Assembly (NCBI GenBank): GCA_021397835.1
Contig: JAJFZO010000344.1
Span: 4,650,001 to 4,714,000 of the forward strand
Source: Moringa oleifera
Lineage: Eukaryota; Streptophyta; Magnoliopsida; Brassicales; Moringaceae
Length of the DNA: 64,000 nucleotides
Reading direction: 5' to 3'
Part shown: positions 11,701 through 23,200 of the stretch, in pieces
Numbering within the stretch: the first letter of the stretch is position 1
Layout: every line of letters begins with the position of its first letter
Notes under the pieces: generated by a model
Databases searched by the model: none
The model's input: the letters and a program-made list of their open reading frames with translations, nothing else
Told to the model about the DNA's origin: nothing
Position numbers and translations under genes: made by a program

Positions 11701-13200
11701 TTGCAGGAATTGAGAACCTAAATGTCCAAAATCTAAATTACAATAGGTTATTTAAAAAAGATGCATGCTAAGAGTGTTCTTTATTTCTGTGCATGCCTGC
11801 AGGTGGTGATGCATTGCATATAAATGCATCCTAGTAAGCTTCTGATTTTCCATTTGGCTCTTGTAGTTTCAATTCAGTTATTTTACATTCTTGACATCTA
11901 TAAACTGAGGGTGATAGGGAGCTATAAATTGGGAGTTGTCTTCTATATCGGATGCAATGAAGGAGAGTAAAATTTTGCTTACAGTGTTTAGGACTGATTT
12001 CACTCTAGTAAAAACTAGAAACTTTGGTGTTCTTCTCTCTTTTTTTTTTGGTATAAAGAAACTTTGGCAATTACAACTATCCTTTGTGAAAAATCATTAT
12101 TGTAACAGTTGGATCATGTTTGCAATTTTTATGTAATTTGATTGCTTACTGAAGATGATTGTGATACAAGCCTAATTCACTTATCAGAAGTATTTCCCTA
12201 GCCATTGGTAAGAGCCTTTTCTGTTGGAAAAGAGCAGCAGCAATTAACCTGCTTGGGTTAGCATTTAGGGAGTCTGGCTATGTTGGTGCTTAAGGTGTGT
12301 AGCTTCCTCCATATTTGAATTGCTTTACTTTCAGGAAACCATCTTCTGGCATTTATAGTAAATCTGGATCCATGAAATGAAGAAGTAATATTTGACTTAT
12401 CAGTACTAGTTGTCTTTGGTTACCACTCAGAATGAACAAGTTAATCTTGAGATGCGCCTATGTTAAAACAAGGAGGAAATCTGATACCTTTCTTCCCTTG
12501 TGTTGTCGCAGCATCCTTTGGAAATTTCATTTTTTTTGGCATATTGAAGTACAAGCTGCTAGATTTTTCAAGTTACAATGCCAAATATGATAACTATCCT
12601 GTTGTATTTTTATCCCACCTTTTAGGGAAATCTGACCGAAAGATATTTGGTAATCTTGTTTGTGATGGAAGAGAATCAATAGTGGGTGTACTGTACTCAA
12701 AGGTTGAATTTATCTTTACATTTGTTGCCTCCCTTTTCTGCATTTCATCTTCTAATTTAGTGCCTAATTGGTGCACTTTTGTTTTGGGAAACCCTTTTAG
12801 TTTTGATCTATTTTGATACTTCGCCAGGGTACCATTTATTATCTCACATGATAAAGCTGTAATCCCTTTATCTATTTTGAATTCCACATTTTCAGTTGGC
12901 AAAAATATTTCTTTAAATAATATAAATTAATTAACAATTACAAAAATATTTTTTTATGACTTATCATAATAATCATCAAACCAAACTATGTTCCTAATGT
13001 ACCTTTGATTAAGATATCGGGATTGTGTATTTTAAATTGGTTGAAATTAAAATAATTATATATATTTTTTGATTAACCCAGAACTTAATCCTAAATAATG
13101 TAACTATTTAAATTTAGCATGCGCTAATAGTGTCCTAGATCATTGAGATAATTTAAAATTATTAAAATATTAATAACTATACTGATCTATTATTTGATAG
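8735..13200. other. intergenic stretch without a confident gene
   Basis: About 4.5 kb with only short open frames. The longest, 12460-12816 (+) and 12594-12902 (-), overlap each other and match nothing I recognise. It holds an (A)12 run near 9020, a diverged direct duplication (9305-9677), a short TA repeat (9679-9696) and an AT-rich end (12900-13200) that could be promoter DNA for the next gene. A small plus frame at 11433-11636 is listed among the findings. Confidence 0.5.
9305..9677. repeat. diverged tandem duplication, ~198-base period
   Basis: Copy A (about 9305-9478) and copy B (about 9500-9677) share ordered blocks: ACAAGACA, a TACAATTG/TATAATTG variant, GTGATAG followed by ACTCATATCCTA or ACCCATATCCTA, AGTAAATTCT-like, and GCCT-GCTCTATGAG. 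Spacing of the shared blocks is close to 198 bases. Both copies have many substitutions, so the duplication is old. No protein or known element was recognised in it. Confidence 0.7.
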
Positions 13201-13247
13201 AAAGGGCAAAAAAAAAAGAATCTTTCTTAAGGTCTCCTAAGGGCAAT

Positions 13248-13308
13248 ATTAGGGTTTCATGGCCGCCACGCGGTAAGCCATCATATCCGCACGTAGCTTA
13301 ACCCTAAT
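13248..13308 (+). promoter_or_regulatory. paired telo-box motifs at a probable gene 5' end
   Basis: ATTAGGGTT at 13248-13256 and AACCCTAAT at 13300-13308 are exact inverted copies of the plant telo-box core. They sit beside ATGGCCGCCACGCG followed by a good donor (GTAAGC at 13273), in the first GC-richer DNA after an AT-rich block. This looks like the 5' end of a constitutive plant gene, most likely the large FCP1-like gene downstream. Inference only. Confidence 0.4.
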
Positions 13309-14289
13309 GAAATCGGGAACGTTCCAAAGTCCTAAACAAAATCTGGCTCATGCCGTCCGGTGTGTTTGAACGCAGATCCAAAGTCAAACCAGCCGGCTTT
13401 TATCTATTGCCCGGCACGAACAAAGCAACTGAAACGACAAGTACCAAATCTCGGAACGCATCATTTTCCCCTGCGGTTTTTGTTCGTCCTGTTTCTTCTG
13501 AGTCGCCACTTCTAGTTCGGGTACTCTCCCGCAGGCTTCCATTGTGTTTTCTGTATCTCTGTATACATATATGTGTATCACGTGCTCTATGCGGTTAGAA
13601 GATTGGAGAAACGCACTTCCAATATTCATTGAATCGCTTTGAGGTCGGATGGACTATTTATTTTTATTTTTTGGTGTCTTAGTTTTTCTGACTATTTCAT
13701 GTATTAATGAATGTTTTGGAATCTTCATTTCTTTTTTGTTAGTGGTGATTTGCTGTCTTGTTTTGCCAGCTGAATCTGGTCTCTGTTATTGTACTGAGAG
13801 AGCTAGAGAATATTAATGAGATTGTTTTAAAACAGTTATTTGTAGCTTCTTTGTTACTTGACTACCAAATAGCGAGAATTGTTAGATTGGTAAACTTCAG
13901 CTGCTTTTCTTTTGGATACTTCCAATATTCATCTGCTACCAACATAGGCTCTAGTGCGCGGGAATCTGAGAACTTTTCGTTGGAGGAACGTGTTTGTTTT
14001 GTTTGAAAAGTTAAAGAAAATAAATCAGGGATTAGTGAATGATGAATTATAATTGGGACTTGGGATGTTCATTTTGGTTGTTAGAAATATGTATTTTGCT
14101 AATAATTTTTCTGCTATCAACGACTGCATAAATGATTATGTATTTATGCATGTATTAAATATGTGTATTTATATATGTTCCTCGTATGCATTGACAAATA
14201 TCTATCGATTTATTTGCATATATATATGTAACTCATTGTGATGGTTATGTTTCCTATGTTGTGCCATATTGTATATCGTTGGACTAATA

Positions 14290-17200
14290 TGTAGACAGTA
14301 GAGAGATTTTGGCCATTAGGATTGAGAGGAAGATCTCTGAATTTGATTAAGGAGGAGATGGAGTATGTGGATTATGGAGTAGGATAAATGAAAGAGGGTG
14401 TCGTTGTACTTGTTCAAGGAATTTTGGAAATGGTTTTGGCTATCGATGAATAGCTAGGTGGGGAGCGAAAGGAAAGAGGGCTGGATGAGGAAAAGGAGAG
14501 AGGGAAGTAGAGTTCTCATGGCAATCGTGGGATCAAATGGTAGTGGAGGTTTCTTATGGATATTCTTGACTCTCAAAGGATGTGGGAGAGCAAACTATAT
14601 GTCGGACGGCAAAGTGGGGTTTGGATGGTGGAGGCATGTGAAAGAGAATCACAATAAGAGAGCGAAAGGTAGAAGAGGGTGGACGTTGGTGACCAGCATC
14701 ATGCAACCATTGTGGGGAAAATGGACTCAAATGGACGAAACTAGGCAACGACTATGGTGACAAGGTGAGTTTACATGTCCGCCCATATTATGGGTGTGAA
14801 AAGATGTGTCTGATGCTCGGCGATTCAAACCCAAGCGAGTTGGCGGGAGACACTGCTAGATCGTGGAAACAAGTGGTGATTGGCGACGGGGGTAATAGTA
14901 ATGCTGGTGGGGTTGTCGAGCAAAGATGGTGCAGTCGGCGGGCTGACTTTGAAGTTCAAATTCAAATGATTTTGAGGGGCTTGGGTCATGTACAAGGTGG
15001 AAGATTAAACCATCATACCTTCGGGAGGACACCAATGTAATGGCAATTGGGCTAGGCTTTGAATCACCAAATCATGAAGTTGGGCGGGTCGAACGGATCA
15101 GAGAAATAGATAAGTAGTGGGTCGTTTAAGTTGATGGATGTTGGGCCAAGTTTAGGCTTTAAATTGGGCTGGATATTTGAGGATATAGGCTGGATTCAAA
15201 TGGTGGGTTTAGGAGTTTTAAACAGCCAAATGGGGAAAGGGTGAGTGTACTTAGTCCAGAAGAGTATGGGGTTGAAAAACAAGCTACAACAGCTTGTTGG
15301 GTCGATAGGGATTCTTTCTTAATCGTGCTACATCAACATGGGAAAAAGCATTACATTTGGGGCAGAATTGCAAGCACCAGAATTGGGTAGTAGTGATAAT
15401 CCTAGGAGTTACGAGTTTCATTTGGGTGATGATGATGAAGCGCTCTTATCGGAGAGTAGCAATCAAGAGGTGTATGGGTCATGAAGTAGTCGCAATAGAG
15501 GCACCGATTCATATATGCAATTTACCTTGAAGGGTGGAATGGGACCAATCAATGGGAGTGGAAGTGGCAACGATGGAGGTCTATAAGTTAGGCCACTGAA
15601 AATAATGTTGCGAGGGGACTGGGGGAGCTAGTCAGTGTAGAAGGGATCTTGGAAGAGGTGGGGTTGAGTAATAAGAGCGAGCTTGATGCAGTTTATGAGG
15701 ATATCACTGAGCAGAAGATTTCAATGAGGGTTTTGAAAGACATAGCTAGAATATGTAAATCCCTAGATTTGCATTTCGAAGGCTTGGAGGAGGAGGTTTT
15801 ATCCCATTTCTCGAAGGTAGAGAAAAGGAGGTGGTTCGTTAATTTGAGTAGGGGGAAGGAAGTGGACAAGAAGAGTGGGCGAGATGTCACTTGGTAGATT
15901 TGGAGGTTGGAATTCAGGGTTATTTATGGAAGGAAGGAACAGTGGAGGCCAAAGGCAATGGGCTTTTAGGGAGTGTAGGTAATTTGCATTAGGGAGACAA
16001 ATAGAAGAGATGATGTTAGGGATAATGAGGACTTTGTGGGGCACACAGAGCATAGAATGGGTAAACAAGGCAGTGCAAGGGAGATTAGGTGGCATTTTGA
16101 TATGTTGGAATGGTAGGATGGGTAGATTAAAGTATAGTTGGGTTGGTGCATAGTCATTGACATGTATTTTTGAAATAAAAGACGAGGGAGTTGAGTGGAT
16201 GCTTATAAGAGTGTACGGAAGCAACATCAGCAACATCAGGGGGCAAAGGAAAGCTTTATGGGAGGATTTAAAGGTCCGCCAGAGGAGCGTGAAGGATTCC
16301 CATGTTGGGTGGTGACTTTAATGAAGTCTTATTCTTACATGAAAGACTAGGGGTGGGAGATGGTGAAGATTTTCAGGAAGTTGGTTTCAAAGCTAGAGTT
16401 ACAAGATTTATCACTCACGAATGGTTTTTATACTTGGTCCAATCTGAGGGATGATTCGATTATGTTTTGATTGGACGGGTTTTTGATTTCCAGTAGTTGG
16501 GAAGAGAACTTCCAGTTGCTATTACCCAAACCAATTGTAGATCATAACTCGGTTCGATGCTCAGTTCGGTGTTATCGGTGGCTTGATGGTATTAAATGGG
16601 GCTTATACCTGTTTAGGTTAGCGAATATGTGGCTACATGCCATAAGTTTTGGCATGCTTGTAAAGTAGTGGTGGGAGGGCGCAAGAGAGGAAGGAAGAGC
16701 AAGCTTCGCAGTTGCAAGAAAATTGAAAGCAGTGAAGGCAGTGGTGAAAAAGTGGAGGAGATAGCATTTGGTATGGGCCAGAGGAGAGATGAATTGTGGA
16801 GTGATTTGTAGGGGTTAGACAATGTTATTATGGAGGGCAGGACTATGGTGGAAATTCAAGGAAGGAGAATGGAGGTTAGTAATGACTACTGTGCTGGTGC
16901 AACTATTAAATGAAGGAAATATCATGAAATTAAAAGCGTTTTGGCTAAGGATTGGTGATAGAAATACCATTTTCTTCCATAAGAATGCTACTATGCGCAC
17001 AAAAGGTGTAACTTTATAAGTAAGCTGCAGATTGATAGTGAATATTTGGTTGAAGAAGAGGCATTTAGGGAGGGGCAGCAGATTTTACTGAAAATTGTAG
17101 TAAGTAATTAGAGGGATGGTGATTGAAGTTGAAAGGGTTGAAATTCATGCAAATTGATTTTGAGTTAGAGGAATGTATTGAAAGGCAGTTTGGGGAGGAT

Positions 17201-18978
17201 GAAGTTTTAACTGCTTTGAATGAGTGTGATGGGGACAATGCCATGGGCCCAAATGGTTTTATATGGCTTTTTGAAATTAAATTAGGAGACTATTAAAGGA
17301 GATATTATGAGTTTGTTCGCAGAATTTCAAATGGGAGGTTTGTGAAATCTCTTAATTTCACTTTCATTATGCTAATTCCTGGGAGGATAGAGGCTACAAA
17401 CATTATTGATTTTAGACTTGTAAGCTTGGTTGGTGATGTATATAAATTGATTTCAATAAAGTCGTGGCAAAGAAGCTAAGGTTGGTGGTGGAAAAAGTGA
17501 TAAATGCTAGTAAGAATGCTTTTGTGAGAGGTAGACAGATTGTTAACATTGTACTTATTATTGCAAATGAAATAGTGGAGAGCCAAGTGAGAGCAAGGAG
17601 GAAAGGCATGTTTTGCACATAAGACATGGAGAAAGCTTATGATCACATTTCATTGGACTGCTTGCTGTATATGCTTAAAGCGGTGGAGTGTGAAAATAAA
17701 TGGTGTGACTGGATATTCTGGTCCAGTTTTATTGCTTCTTATGCAGTGACGGTGAATGCACATTTTTCAAGTTTTTTCAGGGCAACAACCTACCTGTTTA
17801 CTTTATGTCAGTCTTACATTGTCAATGGCTGTAGCTAGCAAGGTGGAGGCATTACATGGAAGTTTTTATGAGGTAACATGGGAGATTACTGCAAGTACCA
17901 CCTTGTAAGGTGGAACGTGGTCACTCAACCTATGGCAAATGGTAGGCTAAGGATAAAGAACCTTGTCTCCTCAACAACACCTTGTTAGGCAAGTGGCTAT
18001 TGATGTTTATAATGGAGAGATAAGGTTTTATGGAGAAGACTAGTGAGGGTGAAGCGTGAGGAGATGGAAGGGGGCTGGATGACTAGAGGGGGTAAGGGAT
18101 CTTGTGGTTTTGGGGTTTGGAAGGTCAGGAGGAGTTTAAGGAATGGATTAGATTTACGGTAGGGAGGGGCGATAACATAAAGTTTTGGCACGATAGGTGG
18201 TGCAGGAAGCACCCTTGGGAGTATTGTTTCCTGCTGTCATTTCCTTGGCAAGCAATAAAGCAGCTTGGGTGTGTGAATGCTGGGAGGCTGGCCCCTGGTT
18301 TGTGCTGTTAAGAAGAAATGTGCAGGGCATATTGAAGGATTATACGCTACATTCAAATAATTAATGTAGTGGATAATGTAGAGGATTCAGTGCTCTGACA
18401 CTGGGCAGGGGAGATAGAAGCTCTTTTTCTGTTAAGTCATACTTTAAAGGGATCTTGCAGGAGTGATGATGGGTCACTGTTTCCCTGGAGGCAGATCTGG
18501 AAAGTTAGAGTTCCTTTGAAAGTGGCTTTTTTCACTTGGGAGGCAGTAAAAGGGAAAATTTTGACGATAGACAATTTAAGGAAACGCGAAAGAGAACCGG
18601 TGCTATCTTTGGGGGAAAAAAACGGAAGGAACTGTTTTTCATCTCCTGTTGGGGTATAGTTGGATTGCCCAGTTATGGCAGTCAGTTCAGAGACTGCTGG
18701 GGCTGTCCTGGGTTACTACAGGATTAGTAGGAGAGGAAGTATCAGCATGGACAGGGCAGGGGTTTGGGAAAGAGAAGAGGAGGCTGGTTGAAGATGGTCT
18801 TACAACTAATTTTTTGGAATATTTGGCATGAGAGGAGTAGAAGGCTTTTGATAACATTGAAACAACATTAATTGTATTTTAGAGAGTCTTAGACGAGGGG
18901 TTTGAAATTCTGAGACTCGGGTGAATATTTTGTAAATGAGGCAGACCTAATTGATATCGTAGAGGTATTAACTTCCTA
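14290..18978 (+). mobile_element. LINE A, degenerate non-LTR retrotransposon
   Basis: Broken plus-strand frames in LINE order: an ORF1-like region from about 14300 to 15900, an endonuclease region (about 15960-16550, with SLTNGFYTWSNLRDDS and a WEENFQLLLPKPIVDHNSV block), reverse transcriptase (about 16920-17790, including DRNTIFFHKNA and MEKAYDHISLD), then a late ORF2 block at 17790-18000, a block near 18100-18230, and the C-terminal zinc-binding region (18480-18730, FPWRQIWKVRVPLKVAFFTWEA). Stops and frameshifts occur throughout. The N-terminal endonuclease segment and the part of RT carrying the YADD box are missing, and the 3' tail is cut near 18978 relative to LINE B. It lies in the probable first intron of the FCP1-like gene, same orientation. 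Confidence 0.85.
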
Positions 18979-20158
18979 GGCTTTGGACAATTTTTATCAA
19001 AGTTCATCTGATGGAATTGGTATTTCGAAGCTAAGATCTTGTGCCTGCAAATGAATCCACTTTTCTTCTTATGTTTTGTCTGAAAACCTGTTTCTGATAT
19101 TGAGGGTCTGACTGCATAGCATTTTGGTTGCATTGTGGATCTTTGAAAGAAAATTGCTTTTCAGGAAAAATTTACTTAACAAGCACCAAGTCAATGCTGC
19201 TCATGTACTATATAAAATTGTTTATAACAAAAAGGTCATATTATCTTCAAATGTTTTGATTAATCCAAAAGTCGTTGAAAACCCATCTATGCTTACAGAG
19301 TTAAAAGAAATTAGTCTGGATATTGATCTAACAAGCAAAAGAAGAGGTCCTGCATCCTAGAATAGTTGTATTCTTGAATTAGACTAGGTCATTCTCTTTG
19401 TGATTGAGTTTACTGGTCTAGCGGTCTGTGAGCAAGCAGTGATTGACTTCCATTGCTTAGGGGGAAAAGTATCATTGATGGAATCCAAAAGAGGATTAAT
19501 GGTTCAAGAAAAAGACCCCTTTATGTGGGCATGATTTTGTTCCTTGTAATACTTGGTTTAGTTGTTGAGGCAGCTCGGTTTAGACATATTCCATCTTTGT
19601 TTTTGTTTACCATTTATTTTATGGTGTACTAGTGGCTTTTATAGCAGCAGACCTGCAGTGTTAGTGCCTCATTCCTTTAATTTTGTAATGTTAAAACTTT
19701 CGGAGTGTGTACGCCATTAGTTCATTTCATTTCTGAATTTTGCTTCATTGCATGTGCTTTGATTTTCTTTTTTTCAGTTTCTTTTTGGTTATGTCTTAAT
19801 GGTGAGACTGGATTAGTAAATATGCGTTAATTTATTGACTTGCATGTGTGTCATTTACATGTATGTTTGCGTGCTAATGTGATCTTGCATTTGTGTACAT
19901 ATATGGATGCATCCGTATATGTACATGTATATCTAGATTATTTGCATTTTTGGAATTCAGTAAATGTCACTTTAAACAATTTGATTGGCTCATGTTCTGA
20001 AACTTTAATTTGTTGTTTCATCAGAATAAAAGAAGAGGGTGAAGCTGAATGGGAGGCATAACCTTTTTGATAATGCTGGTTACATAAATCAACAGCTTAC
20101 AGGAAGGATTTCTTTAACGATGAAGTCTTAGCAAGAGATTCACGTTCAAAGTCTGCAG
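18979..20158 (+). other. probable intron remainder before the FCP1-like coding exon
   Basis: No gene recognised. A 78-codon open frame at 19124-19360 matches nothing known to me. Several T-rich tracts precede AG sites (about 20023 and 20158), consistent with the 3' end of one or two 5' introns. Clustered TGTATA/CATATA variants at 19850-19940 are simple sequence. Confidence 0.4.
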
Positions 20159-20228
20159 AAAATTTCAAGAGTCAGGTTTGGCAAAGGTCCAATCGATAGT
20201 CAAATTGATTCATTCAGACAAGAGGAAC

Positions 20229-23200
20229 ATGGATAGGAGGCATGAAATACTGGACGGTGCTAAACAATTTAGAAAGAGGGATAAGAAAAAGAAGAAGATG
20301 AAGGATAAAGCCCTAGAAAGTAATGATGTAAATCATGGTAATCAAGAAGCTACTTCTTCAATTAAGTCCATACCCCTTGCAAAAGAGGCTGTGATGAATA
20401 TTAGCCCAACAGCAGGTACAGAAATGGCCCATTCGGAATTAAGCTTTCCACTAGAAGAGAGCAAAAGAAGAAAGAAGAGTCGGGAAAGTGCTGTGGAATC
20501 TACTGATATGAATAGTGATCGTCATGCAGATGCTTCTTCAGTTGAGACTACTGCCCTATTAACCGATGCTGTCATTGATATTAACCCAAAGAATGGTTCA
20601 GAAATGGTCCACTTGGGCTTGGAATTAAGCTGTCAGCCAGACAAGAGGAAGCAAAAGAGGAAGAGGCAGGTAAAAACCATGGAAAATAATGGTACTACTA
20701 ATGATATGAATTGTGGTTGTCAAGAAGATACTTCATCAGTTAAGACCACTCCCCTTGTAACAGATACTCTTGTTGATATTAGCCCAAAGCTAGAGTCACA
20801 GATGCCCCATTTGGTGTCAAAATTAAGCTGTCCACTGGAAGAAACAAAGAGAAAAAAGCGGAGGAAAAGATGTGATGTCCTGAAAAATAATGATAGAGAA
20901 AATGGTTCTAAAGAAGATAATTACTCTGAAAAAAATGATAAATGTCATGTTACTCGAGAAGACAACTCCTCAAGAAAGAATGTGTTGACAGCTGAGTCAC
21001 AGATGCAAGTTTGTATGTCCTTAGAGTCTCCACCGGCAGAGCCTAAAACTGATGCATCTGCAGGAAAGAAAGAGGTGAAGGGTTGCAATCATTTGCATAA
21101 TGCCTCACAGAGTAATGAGACAAATCATGATCTTCAAATGACTAATGGTGAGACTGCTGAAAAAATTGATGGTAAGTCTTTGTCTGGAGTTGAAGGTTTG
21201 GGGTTGTTAAGTGTAAAGGAAAGTTTTCTTGTCTCTGGAAGGCAAAGTGGTTCTCCAAGGCATGCGCATGCTAAGCAAGAAGATGTTGGTGCTGAGGCTG
21301 ATCACAATTGCCCTGAATCACAAAATGTTAAAACCAAACTGAGGAAGCATAAAAGAGCAAAAACCAATTGTAGGGAAAGTGGAAAGTCCTCGGAGTCCTC
21401 AGAAAATGATTTGAAAGCTGTTGAGGAGCAGGGCAAGAATGTTGAAAAAGATGCTGAGACTGCTGAAAAAATTGATGATAAGTCTGTGTCTGGAGTTGAA
21501 GGCGTGGAGTTGCTAAGTGTAAAGGAAAGTTTTCTTATCTCTGGAAGGCAAAGTGGTTCTTCAAGGCATGCGCATACTAAGCAAGAAGATTTTGGTGCTG
21601 ATCACAATTGCCCTGAATCACAAAATGTTAAAACCAAACTGAGGAAGCAGAAAAAAGCAAAAACCAATTGTAGGGACAGCGGAAAGTCCTCAGAGTCCTC
21701 AGAAAATGGTTTGAAAGCTATTGAGGAGCAGGGCAAGAGTGTTGAAAAAGATGCTAAGGCTGCTGAAAAAAGGGATGATAAGTCTGTGTCTGGAGTTGAA
21801 GGTTTGGAGTTGCTAAGTGTAAAGGAAAGTTTTCTTATCTCTGGAAGGCAAAGTGGTTCTCCAAGGCATGCGCATACTAAGCAAGAAGATGTTGGTGCTG
21901 AGGCTGATCACAATTGCCCTGAATCACAAAATGTTAAAACCAAACTGAGGAAGCAGAAAAGAGCAAAAACCAATTGTAGGGAAAGTGGAAAGTCCTCAGA
22001 GTCCTTGGAAAATGGTTTGACAGCAATTGAGGAACAGGGCAAGAATGTTGAAAAAGGTGCTGAGACTGCTGAAAAAATTGATGATAAGTCTGTGTCTGGA
22101 GTTGAAGGCGTGGAGTTGCTAAGTGTAAAGGAAAGTTTTCTTATCTCTGGAAGGCAAGGTGGTTCTCCAAGGCATGTGCATACTAAGCAAGAAGATTTTG
22201 GTGCTGAGGCTGATCACAATTGCCCTGAATCACAAAATGTTAAAACCAAACTGAGGAAGCAGAAAAGAGCAAAAACCGATTGTAGGGAAAGCGGAAAGTC
22301 CTCAGAGTCCTCGGAAAATGGTTTGAAAGCAATTAAGGAGCAGGGCAACAGTGTTGAAAAAGATGCTAAGACTGCTGAAAAAATTGATGATAAGTCTGTG
22401 TCTGGAGTTGAAGGCTTGGAGTTGCTAAGTGTAAAGGAAAGTTTTCTTATCTCTGGAAGGCAAAGTGGTTCTCCAAGGCATGCGCATACTAAGCAAGAAG
22501 ATGTTGGTGCTGAGGCTGATCACAATTGCCCTGAATCACAAAATGTTGAAACCAAACTGAGGAAGCAGAAAAGAGCAAAAACCAATTGTAGGGAAAGTGG
22601 AAAGTCTGCAGAGTCCTCGGAAAATGGTTTGAAAGCTATTGAGGAGCACAGCAAGAATGTTGAAAAAGATGATAAGTCTGTATCAGTAGTTGAAGGTTCA
22701 GAGTCGATATGTGTTAAGGGAAGTTCTCTTGTCACCGAAACACAAAGTGTTTCTTCAAGGATTGCAAAATCTAGTTTGATGAAACAACATGCAAAATCTA
22801 GTTTGATGAAACAACAAGATGTTGATGCTGAGGCTGATCACAGTTTACCTGAATTGCAGAATGTTAAAACCAATCAAAAGAAGAAGAAAAGAGCAAAGAC
22901 CAGTTGCAGTGAAAGGGGAAAGTCCTTTTATTCCATGGAAAATGGTGAAAAATCTGTCGAATGGGGCAATAACACTGAAAAAGATATTGATGAATCTGTT
23001 TCTGTAGCTGAAGGTTTGGGGTTGATAGCTAAAAAGGAAAAATCTCTTGTTACTGAGAGGCAAAGTGGTCCTCCCAGGCATTCACATGCTGGTTTGACGC
23101 AGCCACGAGATGTTGATGCTCCGGAAACACAAAATGTTAAACAGAAGAAAAAGAAAAGAGCTAAGGCCAGTTGTAGGGAAAGTGGAAAGTCTTTTGATTC

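Noticed and set aside
12460..12902. Overlapping open frames of 118 (+) and 102 (-) residues
   Set aside because: Neither matches a family I know, they overlap on opposite strands, and no splice or promoter context supports one over the other.
15799..16236. A 145-residue minus-strand frame
   Set aside because: It is antisense to the plus-strand LINE A ORF1/endonuclease region, whose plus-strand motifs are recognisable.
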